Shown: piece by piece, positions 9,300 through 17,342 of the stretch
How positions within the stretch are numbered: position 1 is the first letter of the stretch
How the letters are laid out: every line of letters starts with the position of its first letter
Assembly (NCBI GenBank): GCA_026692885.1
Contig: JAPLNJ010000402.1
Location: 1 to 35,456, forward strand
Origin: Planctomycetota bacterium
Lineage (GTDB): Bacteria > Planctomycetota > Planctomycetia > Pirellulales > Pirellulaceae
Reading direction: 5' to 3'
Length of the DNA: 35,456 nucleotides
Translations under genes and position numbers: made by a program
Notes under the pieces: generated by a model
What the model saw: the letters and a program-made list of their open reading frames with translations, nothing else
What the model was told of the DNA's origin: nothing
The model's database searches: none

Positions 9300-11438
9300 A
9301 TGAGAATGCGTCCGCGAGTGATCAACGGGGTTGTGTGGTGCGTGGCGGCGCTGGCCAGTACCGCGGTGACCGACGCCAGCGAGCAACCGCAGGTGCAGGC
9401 CCACTGTGGCGATGTGCCGATCAAGCGATTCGGCTTCTGCTGGGTGCTGGGCGAGGGGCCCAACCTCCTGGACGACGTGTCGTTGCAGGCGGGAAACGCC
9501 GCACCACGAGTGAAAGTCCACCCTAAAGACAGCGGCCAGATCAAGCGGAACTATCTCGGCGTGACCACGACGCGCATGCCGCGTTCCACGGAGAACGACT
9601 ACCTGCCGCTGGAGGCGATTCACCTGATCGATGGCAATCTCCAGACTTGCTGGATGAGCCGCGCCCAGACGCGGCCCGACGTGCAGCCCGTGTGGATCCG
9701 CCTCGATCTGCCGCTGGAACGCGTGATCGATCGCGTCGCGCTCCGCAAGCGTCCGCTGTCCGATCAGCCACGGAGCACGCTGGGCTGGGTACCGATCCAG
9801 GGCGCGGCCGAGGTCGGACGTGGCATGCCGGCGACGATCACGATCAAGCTCAGCCGGGATGGCCGCGAGTGGGAGACGGTCCAAGACGGGCCCACGGGCG
9901 ACGCCCCGGCGAAGTTTGAGGCTGAATTCCGCTTCGCCGCCCGGCCGGCCAAACAGATCTGGATCACGGCGGGCAACCTGCCCTTGGTCGAGAACGTGCT
10001 CTACGCGTTCTCCCTCGCCGAGGTGGAAGTCTACGACACGGCCGGCAACAACGTGGCGTTGGCCACGCGCGGCACGGGCATCACGGTCAATTCGACGCAC
10101 CATAGCCCGGGCCAGGAACTGGCCGCGCACCGCTGGTATTGGCCGCTGCACTACGACGCGGGCTTCAAGTGGGCCCGCGTGGGCTATCACGACGATCCGA
10201 TCAACTGGCACTGGGTGGAGAAAGAGCGGGGAGTCCTCAAGATCGACCCGGAGACCGACGCCGCCGTCACGGAACTGGCGTCCCACGGCGTCGAGATCGT
10301 GATGTCGCTGAACTTCGGCAACCGGCTGTACTCGGGGCCTGCCAAGCGTTCGCTCCCGCAGCTCTGGGAATGGAACTACGACATGCCCGCCCCGCCGACC
10401 ACGCCGGAGGCGCTGGCCGCCTGGACGCGGTACGTCGAGTTCATGACGCAGCACTTTCGCGACCGGGTCAAGCACTTCGAGGTCTGGAACGAATGGAACA
10501 TCTCGTGTTACTGGGGCGCGGTGCCCAGCCTCGAGCATTATCTGGCCGTGGCCCGTGCGGCCATCCCCGCCATCCGCAAACATGCACCCGAGGCCAAGAT
10601 CATGCTGGGTTCCTGGGCCGGTTTTCCGCATGGCATCGCCACGTGGAGACCCGAGCAACTGGCCGCCCAAGAGAAAGAGCTGCTGATCCTGCAAGCGACG
10701 CGCCAGCTGGCCCGCGAGGTGGACGAGATCGGCTGGCATCCGTTCTACCAGACCGATCCCGCGCGGCTGCAGGGCTACTCGGCCGATGTGCGGGCGTTGC
10801 AGAAGTGGCTCGAGGCCACCGGCTTCCGCGGGCACTGCATGGTCACGGAATGGAACTACAGCGCGTTGTACCCGCCGCTTTCCAAGGTCGAAGCCGCCAA
10901 GGCCTGGAGCGGGGGCTTCCAGGCCACGGAGTTGGAAAAGGCGAAATACGTGGCGCAGGTGTTCACGCGACATACCGCCTTGGGGTTGGAATCGTTCTTC
11001 TGCGAGATGTATTTCCCTCAGTTCGGCGTGCTCGACCTGAGCCTGCTGCGGCGATCGTTCGATGCCGATCCGATCTCGCCGCTCCAGCCGCAGGCAGCGT
11101 ACTACGTGACACGGAACCTCGCCACGATGCTCGACGAGTTGGAGCCAGGCGAACTGGAGTACTCGATCGATCGCGCACCACCCAATCTCGAAGCGTTCGC
11201 TTTGCAGGCGCCCGACGGACGCGCCCTGGCGATCTGGCTGGGTGGCCACGCGAAAGATCAATGCGCGGGCGTGCCGGTCGACGTGCACTTGAAGGTCCCC
11301 TGCCGCACAGCGACGGCCTTTGACCCTATGAACGGTGTCAGCCAGGAACTAACGCTAACCCGCAGCGGCGACGCAATGCTTCTCAAGGGGTTGCTCGTGC
11401 GCGATTGGCCGCTCGTCATCCGCCTGCTCGACCGATGA
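9300..11438 (+). CDS. Clan GH-A hydrolase (GH39-like) with discoidin-like domain
   Basis: A 712-residue exported protein with a signal peptide at about residues 1-27. AAAGGGA (9287-9293) lies 6 bases before the ATG; a second ATG two codons on is equally possible. Residues about 90-250 look like an F5/8-type (CBM32-like) sugar-binding module. A (beta/alpha)8 barrel follows. WNEWN places the candidate acid/base at E398, and VTEWNYS places the candidate nucleophile at E517; both motifs lie at strand ends in the pattern of clan A glycosidases such as GH39 beta-xylosidases. A short beta-sandwich ends the protein. Substrate unknown. Last gene of the operon, 22 bp after the GH16-like gene, and convergent with the next gene across 45 bp, in which I see no clear terminator hairpin. 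Confidence 0.75.
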   Translation: MRMRPRVINGVVWCVAALASTAVTDASEQPQVQAHCGDVPIKRFGFCWVLGEGPNLLDDVSLQAGNAAPRVKVHPKDSGQIKRNYLGVTTTRMPRSTENDYLPLEAIHLIDGNLQTCWMSRAQTRPDVQPVWIRLDLPLERVIDRVALRKRPLSDQPRSTLGWVPIQGAAEVGRGMPATITIKLSRDGREWETVQDGPTGDAPAKFEAEFRFAARPAKQIWITAGNLPLVENVLYAFSLAEVEVYDTAGNNVALATRGTGITVNSTHHSPGQELAAHRWYWPLHYDAGFKWARVGYHDDPINWHWVEKERGVLKIDPETDAAVTELASHGVEIVMSLNFGNRLYSGPAKRSLPQLWEWNYDMPAPPTTPEALAAWTRYVEFMTQHFRDRVKHFEVWNEWNISCYWGAVPSLEHYLAVARAAIPAIRKHAPEAKIMLGSWAGFPHGIATWRPEQLAAQEKELLILQATRQLAREVDEIGWHPFYQTDPARLQGYSADVRALQKWLEATGFRGHCMVTEWNYSALYPPLSKVEAAKAWSGGFQATELEKAKYVAQVFTRHTALGLESFFCEMYFPQFGVLDLSLLRRSFDADPISPLQPQAAYYVTRNLATMLDELEPGELEYSIDRAPPNLEAFALQAPDGRALAIWLGGHAKDQCAGVPVDVHLKVPCRTATAFDPMNGVSQELTLTRSGDAMLLKGLLVRDWPLVIRLLDR

Positions 11439-11483
11439 ATCGTTGACCACTCGCCTGGTTGTCATCCTAGTGCAGTGTGACGA

Positions 11484-13913
11484 CTACTGTCGTTCGATCC
11501 GATAGACGCCGCCGATTCGCGTGGCGAACTCGATCTTCGGCTCGCTGCTGTGAGCGACAACCTGGTCGGCCTCCCGCACGACCCACGGGCCAAGCCACGG
11601 ATTGATCACCAGGCACGGCCGGCCCCAGAGGCTGCGGATCTCGATCAACCGCGGCTGCCCGCGCTGGAAGTCGGCGGCCACCAGGAAGCCGCCCTCCGCC
11701 CGCAGTTGGAACAGGCCCGACCAATCCGCCGCAGCGGCGGGCACGATGCGGATCACGCCGCCGTGGTCTTGCAGCAAAATCTGTTGCACGGCCGCGGCAC
11801 TCAATCCGCCGGCATCAAGGAACGGGGCGGCCGACAGCCCGCCGGAGAAAACCCGCGAATCGTTGCTGGTCCAACCGCCGTAGCGAAAACGCTGGTAACG
11901 TTCGGCATGAGCCGCCGCCAGCCGGCAGGCCTCGTCGCGCAGCCCCAGTCGAGCCGCCCAGATCGCGTCCAGCGCCCAACCCTGCTCCAGAACGCAGATG
12001 CGACGCTCGAAGGTGCGCCGGGCCAACTCGTAGTCCGGCGTGCCCAGGCCGCTGAGCCCGAACGGAAACACGCGGTACAGTGCCGGGTTCTCGCAATTCA
12101 TTCGCCGGTGTGCGGCACCGCGGGCCGTCGCCGGCGCGTACACGTCCGCCGTCGCGTCGATCTGGCCGTCGGCCGCCCACTGGCCGCGCGCCGGTTCCGG
12201 CAGCGCACGCACGATTGCCTCGCAGCGGGCCCGCAATTCTCCGTCTCGGTCATAGGTCCGGGACCAGCGGATGAACTCCGGGAAGATCGCCTGAATCCCT
12301 GCCAGCGTGTCGGCGGGGTCGCGGACCAGCCACCAGGTCTCCAACGCGTTGGCAGGGTCCAAGTGGTAGCGGCCATCCGCTTCCTGACGTAGCAGCGACG
12401 CCACGAATTCGCACACGCCGCGGAGCAGCGGGTAGGCCTCTTGCCGCAGGAATTCTTCGTCGCCGCTATAGCGGTAATAGAGCAGGTAGTGCTGACACAA
12501 CTCCAACCCGGCCGTGAATAGGTAACCCACGTACGGGTTAAAAACCTCGAAGCGGCCGAAGGGCAGCTTGGCGGGATCGCGGCGCTGGTAATGGCTGCCC
12601 GCCACGCCGCGGCCGTCCGCCAGCAATACGAAATCCTCGGCGTGGCCCCAAGGCAGCACGGTCTCGGGCACCCACAGGCCGGGCAGTCCCCACAGCTTCT
12701 CGGTCTGCGCTCGGAGGTATGGCAGCATCGCCGAGTAGTGCCGCGTGAGGCCGCGGGCCAGGTCCAGGCGATTGGCTTGGTACAGCGGCAGATAAGTGAA
12801 GCGAATCTCTTGGACCCATTCCGATAGTCCCCAATGCCGCTCGTCCCCGCGCATCAGTCCCGGGCCGCCGTCCCATTTCGCCGGATAGGGTCCGCGGTTC
12901 ACGCAACCGAGCGTGTACAGCTGTACGTGGTAAGCGGCACACAACCGATCGGCCTTGCCGTCTGGACTGCTGAGTTGCAGGAACGACCGCCCCCAGTAGT
13001 CTCGCCACCAGGCCTGCTGCTCGGTCTTGAGTTGATCGAGACCCGCACGGGTAGCCTCGTCGAGTTCACGTTGGGCCGCAGCTTGCGGATCGCCAGACGG
13101 TGTGACCGCGGCGGCGATGATCAAGTGCACCACGGCCGGCCGCTTATCCGTCAGCACTAAGGTCGCCGTGAGACCTGCGGCCGAGCAGCTCTTAGCAGCG
13201 ACCGTCGGACAGGCCACGGCGACGGCCAGGCCCCGGCCCAACAGTGGGTCCTGGTCGGCGGGAAAGAAGTCCTGCATACCGGCATTGGCCAGCTGGGGAC
13301 GGGCCGGCCGCGCGAGCACTTCGCCGGCCTGTAGCGCGCCGCCCGCCGCCCGCATCTGCATGGTCGCCCGCCCATGCGACAACTCCGCGGTCAGCTCGCC
13401 CAAAGTGCCCGCCGGATCGCTGATTTCGACGATCAGCACCTTCCGCTGGGGATGGCCCCAGACTTCCAAACGTGGGCCATGTTTGCCGTCCAATTCGATG
13501 ACGACGCGTCCGTGGTACAAGTCCAGCCGCTGGCGGAATCCGCGGGCCGCAGCCTGTCGTCCGGCATCCCCCAAATCGATGCGGACATGGCCCGGACTCA
13601 CGTTGTTGAACAGGCGCGTACCCAGCAAGGCGTCCGGCGGCGATTGAAAGCCCCAGGCATCCGACTTGGTCAAGTGCAGGTGCAGACTCCCGTCCCAGCG
13701 GACCATTGCCGACAAGTCGCCGCCGCCTGTGGGCATCGCTTCCCACGGCTCCGCCGACGGCGTCGTGTACACGACATCATTCCGCGACACGACCCCGGCC
13801 GGATCGATCAGCCACTTCGCCGCCGCGGCGTCATAGGGGATCGCGGCGTCCTGCGCGCCCGCGACGAGGAGGGTCCACGCCAGAAACCAACCGGTGGAAG
13901 CGAGTGTCATCAT
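11484..13913 (-). CDS. DUF5703 / GH95-like glycoside hydrolase
   Basis: An 809-residue exported protein starting with two consecutive ATG codons. AGGAG (13925-13929) lies 11 bases before the first, which I use. The signal peptide covers about residues 1-20. The N-terminal domain contains DVVYTTPSAEPWEAMPTGGGDL and, later, LHLTKSDAW, the pattern of DUF5703-type N-terminal sandwich domains found in GH95-like enzymes. The rest is helix-rich with many aromatic residues, consistent with an (alpha/alpha)6 barrel. A segment ending NPALYRVFPFG resembles the conserved GH95 stretch around the catalytic asparagine/aspartate region. GH95 includes alpha-L-fucosidases and alpha-L-galactosidases; specificity here is not predictable. 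It lies on the opposite strand from the operon to its left. Confidence 0.7.
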   Translation of the reverse strand: MMTLASTGWFLAWTLLVAGAQDAAIPYDAAAAKWLIDPAGVVSRNDVVYTTPSAEPWEAMPTGGGDLSAMVRWDGSLHLHLTKSDAWGFQSPPDALLGTRLFNNVSPGHVRIDLGDAGRQAAARGFRQRLDLYHGRVVIELDGKHGPRLEVWGHPQRKVLIVEISDPAGTLGELTAELSHGRATMQMRAAGGALQAGEVLARPARPQLANAGMQDFFPADQDPLLGRGLAVAVACPTVAAKSCSAAGLTATLVLTDKRPAVVHLIIAAAVTPSGDPQAAAQRELDEATRAGLDQLKTEQQAWWRDYWGRSFLQLSSPDGKADRLCAAYHVQLYTLGCVNRGPYPAKWDGGPGLMRGDERHWGLSEWVQEIRFTYLPLYQANRLDLARGLTRHYSAMLPYLRAQTEKLWGLPGLWVPETVLPWGHAEDFVLLADGRGVAGSHYQRRDPAKLPFGRFEVFNPYVGYLFTAGLELCQHYLLYYRYSGDEEFLRQEAYPLLRGVCEFVASLLRQEADGRYHLDPANALETWWLVRDPADTLAGIQAIFPEFIRWSRTYDRDGELRARCEAIVRALPEPARGQWAADGQIDATADVYAPATARGAAHRRMNCENPALYRVFPFGLSGLGTPDYELARRTFERRICVLEQGWALDAIWAARLGLRDEACRLAAAHAERYQRFRYGGWTSNDSRVFSGGLSAAPFLDAGGLSAAAVQQILLQDHGGVIRIVPAAAADWSGLFQLRAEGGFLVAADFQRGQPRLIEIRSLWGRPCLVINPWLGPWVVREADQVVAHSSEPKIEFATRIGGVYRIERQ

Positions 13914-14052
13914 CCGACGATATCTCCTGCCAACACGCGAACACCTATTGACGCAGTTACGGATGGTGGGGTGCCGTCCCGCGGATCGGCGAGGGTCGTT
14001 TGACCCGGAGCCGACGGGTAATCCGCTGCTGACGTTTTGTGCAACGTTACGA

Positions 14053-15333
14053 TCAAGGCCCCTTGGGCTTGATAAACAACACCTCCGCCTGCTTGATCCA
14101 TCCCGTTCTCAAGTCCACCCGGAACCAGCCTTCACCATTCTTCTCATGGAAGCGGGTGGGCGAGCGCTTACCGAACTCTTTGAGATCGTATTGCGCCCAG
14201 GTCTTTCCCAGATCCAGTGAAACGATCAAGCCCGTGGCCAGTGGCGAGGCGGGTGCACAATGCGACGCCAGGATCACGCCATCTTGAATGATCATGTTTC
14301 CGGATTCGACCTGCGGATTGAACAGCAGCGTGTGCTTTTCGGGATGGGCGAGGTCCGCGGGGTTGCACCGGAAGATGCCTCGGTCGTGCGGCGTGGGGCC
14401 GTTCGCGTCGCTGATCCAGTAGAGCTGCCCGTCCACGAAGTTAATGCCGCCGGATTTGTACCGCGAGTTGGAGTTGTCCGACACGAGGACCTGCCAACGC
14501 CACTCGTCCTTTTTTGCGTCATAAGTACCTCGCAGCCAGTGGCACTCGTGCCCGACTCCGCGATCGATGTCGCCGGTGCAGGCATAGAACGCGTTTTCCG
14601 CTGGGTTGTACGTCACCGAGTGAACGTGGCGGCAAAGAACCGGGTTGTCGGCATTGCCCAGCAGCGCGCCGGTCGGGCTGCCACCCGCAGAGCCGTTATC
14701 CCGAAAATGGGGATTCTGACCGAAGGCATAGGCGATTTTCACGGTCTGCCCGTGGTCGGTGGAGTAGTAGATGTTGACCGGCGTCGCACCGCCCAGAACG
14801 TTACAGTAATTCCCCCACACCAGCAGCTCCACGCCGTTCACGTCCCACGAGATAACGCCCGAGAGTGTGTGGAAGTACCAGCCGGGGTTATCCGCGTTCT
14901 GGGGTGTATGTGGGAGGTAGTCCGTACCGTCCGCCTGCTTTACCGTAATGGGCTGGTATGTCTTCAGGTTGTCGGTGCTGAGGTACAGCTTCGAGCCTGT
15001 GCCGAAGAGCACGTTTCCATTCTTCAGGATGTGACTGAACGTGATGCGCTGAGCGTCGGGAAACGCGAGGCGGTACGGCCAGGTGTGGCCGTTGTCGTCC
15101 GACAGAAGAATCGCCCCGTCCGCATAACCGAACGCCTTATTCGCGCGCTGCGAGTCGATGTACACACCGGCCGGCTGCGGGCGATACCAGAAGTGATCCG
15201 TCGCAGGAAAGTTGGACAGGGGAACGCTTGGGTCGGCGCCCCGCCCAACCGTGCCAGGTATCAACATCGCGCCAGCAGCGGCCGTCGTGGTATCCAAGAA
15301 CCGACGGCGAGTCACTCGTCGTTGTAGCGTCAT
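14053..15333 (-). CDS. Tat-exported BNR/sialidase-fold protein
   Basis: A 426-residue protein. I use the ATG at 15333 rather than the longer frame because it places a Tat signal (RRVTRRRFLDTTTAAAGA) at the N-terminus and has a GAAAGGG-type ribosome binding site upstream. Asp-box motifs of the S-x-D-x-G-x-T-W type are visible: SDDNGHTW, STDHGQTV and SLDLGKTW. They mark the blades of a sialidase-like six-bladed propeller. I do not see a full arginine triad that would prove sialidase activity; it could equally be a non-hydrolytic propeller or a different glycan hydrolase. It acts outside the cytoplasm after export in folded form. It is in line with the DUF5703/GH95-like gene downstream (gap 139 bp), so co-transcription is possible. 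Confidence 0.75.
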   Translation of the reverse strand: MTLQRRVTRRRFLDTTTAAAGAMLIPGTVGRGADPSVPLSNFPATDHFWYRPQPAGVYIDSQRANKAFGYADGAILLSDDNGHTWPYRLAFPDAQRITFSHILKNGNVLFGTGSKLYLSTDNLKTYQPITVKQADGTDYLPHTPQNADNPGWYFHTLSGVISWDVNGVELLVWGNYCNVLGGATPVNIYYSTDHGQTVKIAYAFGQNPHFRDNGSAGGSPTGALLGNADNPVLCRHVHSVTYNPAENAFYACTGDIDRGVGHECHWLRGTYDAKKDEWRWQVLVSDNSNSRYKSGGINFVDGQLYWISDANGPTPHDRGIFRCNPADLAHPEKHTLLFNPQVESGNMIIQDGVILASHCAPASPLATGLIVSLDLGKTWAQYDLKEFGKRSPTRFHEKNGEGWFRVDLRTGWIKQAEVLFIKPKGP

Positions 15334-15440
15334 CAGGTCATCCCTTTCGTGTTGAGGTATTGGTGCCGAAGCAGGTCTTGCCCCGGCGGGAAAGCCAATC
15401 AAGTAGCAGGGGTCTCCGACCCGTGCCTTGGAAGTTGCGC

Positions 15441-15562
15441 ATTTTTCTCGTTCCCACGCTCCGCGTGGAAACGCAAGTGTTTTGACGCTCCGCGTCGTCT
15501 GCCCAAGGACGCAGAGCGTCCGTGGCTTGTGTTCCGACGCAGAGCGTCGGAACGAGAAAAAT
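15441..15562. repeat. 122-bp inverted-repeat element
   Basis: Outer arms ATTTTTCTCGTTCC (15441-15454) and its exact reverse complement (15549-15562) enclose several shorter copies and inversions of CGCTCCGCGT and GACGCAGAGCGTC. It looks like a non-autonomous palindromic element of the kind dispersed in planctomycete genomes. Confidence 0.7.
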
Positions 15563-15598
15563 CGAGGACTTGGACAACCGCAAGATGTTCACAGCAGT

Positions 15599-15650
15599 GG
15601 GTCTCCTGACCCGTTTTCTTCCGATGTTTCGGAGGTCGGGTCGGAGACCC
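15599..15650. repeat. Palindromic repeat with GGGTCTCC arms
   Basis: GGGTCTCCTGACCCG at 15599-15613 faces the reverse complement of GGGTCTCCGACCCG at 15637-15650, with one inserted base. A small hairpin (TCCGA/TCGGA) sits in the loop. Confidence 0.6.
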
Positions 15651-15710
15651 AACCTACAAGAAACGCCGCGAAAACGTGATAGCGCAACTTACGTCGCGTG
15701 ATACGGTGGC

Positions 15711-17027
15711 TCATGCCAGCTCCTTGCGATGTGCCCAGACCTTCTCGAAGGCCCGGATGTACTGGTCGATTAGTTCCGGCACATCCTTCGTGAAATAGGG
15801 CAGCGAGATCCCGCGCCGGTTAACTTCTTCCACGCCAGGAAACCGATCGGCAATGACCGGTAGATGGTGCCACCACTGGGCCTCGTGATAGGCCGGGTGC
15901 TTGCCTTGGAACTGGGCGCCCGCCGCGCTGACCGAAACGCCTTCCGCCTGCAGGGCCCTGAGGCACGCCGCGCGCGACATGCCAGCCTCGGTCTCGTTGA
16001 AGAGGAACCGGTTTTGGTTATAGAAGACGCGTTGGACGTCGGGCCGATTCTGCTGCTCGTACAGGCCCGGCAGCTGGATCAGCCGATCGTTGAGCCGCCG
16101 AATCTGCGCCGTGCCGTCGGCGTTCCGCTTCGCGAGCTTCTTCAGTTGGCAGCGGGCCAGGGCCGCGGCCATGGGGTGCATCCGCAGCTTCATACCCAGC
16201 CCCGTGCCCCCGTACTTGGCGTACTTGCTGCCGACGGCGAAGGTGGGCGGGCACTCGTAGTGTCCCAGCGTCGCTGCGCGCTCGTAATCCTCCCGGTTCT
16301 GGTAGTTGCCCATGCCGCCCTCGATGGCCGGCAGCGGCTTGCTGGCCTGGAAGCTGAAACAGGCCATTCGGCCCCAGGCACCCATCGGCTTGCCGTGCAG
16401 CGACGCGCCGTGCGCATGGCAGGCGTCTTCCAAGGCGATCAGTCCCTTCTGCTGGGCGAAGTCGCAGATGTGGTCCATGTCGGCGGGCAGGCCCAAGTAG
16501 TGGACGGGAAACATCGCCTTGGTGTTCTTGGTCAGCTTGCGTTTGGCATCTTCCACGTCGAAGTTGAGCGTGCGGGGATGGATGTCGACGAAGACCGGCA
16601 CCAGGCCGAAGAACCGCATCGGCATGATGGTGGCCCAGAACGTGGAGCAGGGGACCATGATCTCGCTGCCGGGCGGCAGGTCCAGCGCGAAGAACATCGC
16701 GGTGATCGCGCTGGTGCCGTTGTAGTGCGCTTTGCAGTACGGCAGTTTGAACTGCTGCTTCCACTCCTTCTCCAGGGCGTCGATCGGGCCATAGTTGGGA
16801 TTCCGCACCACTTCGAGCACCGCCTGTTCCTCCTCGGCTCCGTACCGCGGCCAGGAGGTGGCATCCTCGTGCGATGCAGTGACGGCCTGAGGGCCGCCCT
16901 TGACCGCCAGAGCTGCGTCTTGGGCGCCGGCGCTGCCGGTCAGATACAACCCGGCGGCCAGCGCCCCGGTCGATTGGAGGAAGGTTCGCCGCGTGTTCGG
17001 AGTCGGGGATTGATTCTCGCTTGGCAT
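15711..17027 (-). CDS. Tat-exported DegT/DnrJ/EryC1-family PLP protein
   Basis: A 438-residue protein. The ATG at 17027 is chosen because GAGGAGC (17035-17041) lies 7 bases upstream and because the Tat signal (NTRRTFLQSTGALAAG) then sits at the N-terminus. The fold-type I PLP domain has the family layout: HYNGTSAITA early, EDACHAHGA with D201 for the pyridine nitrogen, and FSFQASKPLPAIEGG with K230 as the Schiff-base lysine. Active-site residues are therefore intact. Cytoplasmic relatives are sugar aminotransferases or dehydratases that act on nucleotide sugars. Export of a PLP enzyme by Tat is reasonable, since Tat carries folded cofactor proteins, but its substrate outside the cytoplasm is unknown. 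It is separated by repeats from the BNR gene downstream. Confidence 0.85.
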   Translation of the reverse strand: MPSENQSPTPNTRRTFLQSTGALAAGLYLTGSAGAQDAALAVKGGPQAVTASHEDATSWPRYGAEEEQAVLEVVRNPNYGPIDALEKEWKQQFKLPYCKAHYNGTSAITAMFFALDLPPGSEIMVPCSTFWATIMPMRFFGLVPVFVDIHPRTLNFDVEDAKRKLTKNTKAMFPVHYLGLPADMDHICDFAQQKGLIALEDACHAHGASLHGKPMGAWGRMACFSFQASKPLPAIEGGMGNYQNREDYERAATLGHYECPPTFAVGSKYAKYGGTGLGMKLRMHPMAAALARCQLKKLAKRNADGTAQIRRLNDRLIQLPGLYEQQNRPDVQRVFYNQNRFLFNETEAGMSRAACLRALQAEGVSVSAAGAQFQGKHPAYHEAQWWHHLPVIADRFPGVEEVNRRGISLPYFTKDVPELIDQYIRAFEKVWAHRKELA

Positions 17028-17342
17028 GAGCTGGGCTCCTCGAAAAAGGGTTTCAGAGCGGTGCGGGGTTCCAAGCACAGACAACCGGAGGGATGCACAG
17101 CGCAGTCTAGGACGGCCCCTTGCCTGACACAAGTACTGCCCGCACAAGTACTGCCCGCTCCCCCAGGCTGGCCAAGAATGGCTTCGTCATGGCAACAGGA
17201 GTGCTTGCAGGCAGGTCATTTCGCAGCTGGGCCACGGCCGAGGTCAAAGGGGGCGACCGCCAGCGTCTGGCGGAGATCTCCGCGGAGATGAGCAAGATTC
17301 TAGCACCGGGAAGCGGTTAAATAACAAATCTGGAAAGCGGTG
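17028..17342. other. Intergenic stretch with tandem 15-bp repeat
   Basis: This gap of 315 bp separates the PLP enzyme gene from the methyltransferase end of the four-gene operon. It contains two tandem 15-bp copies (17128-17157). A 66-codon open frame on the plus strand (17120-17320) has no recognisable family or ribosome binding site and is not called. Confidence 0.6.
17128..17157. repeat. Two tandem copies of CACAAGTACTGCCCG
   Basis: Exact 15-bp copies at 17128-17142 and 17143-17157, contiguous. They lie beside the edge of the signalling/methyltransferase operon. They may be a slippage product or a junction mark. Confidence 0.7.

Larger units (their letters stand above)
15334..15710. other. 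Intergenic stretch made largely of repeats
   Basis: This 377-bp gap has no credible gene. It holds an inverted-repeat element at 15441-15562 and a smaller palindrome at 15599-15650. Another copy of GGGGTCTCCGACCCG lies near 15409. The promoter of the BNR protein gene should lie at the left end, but I cannot identify it. Confidence 0.65.

Noticed and set aside
9225..11288. 687-codon minus-strand frame opposite the GH39-like gene
   Set aside because: Antisense shadow with arginine- and histidine-rich composition and no recognisable domain.
11439..11483. Terminator between the convergent GH39-like and DUF5703/GH95-like genes
   Set aside because: No stable GC-rich hairpin with a T run is visible in the 45-bp gap.
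17120..17320. 66-codon plus-strand frame between the PLP enzyme and methyltransferase genes
   Set aside because: It begins inside the tandem 15-bp repeat and has no ribosome binding site or known family. It could be a gene remnant, but this cannot be supported.
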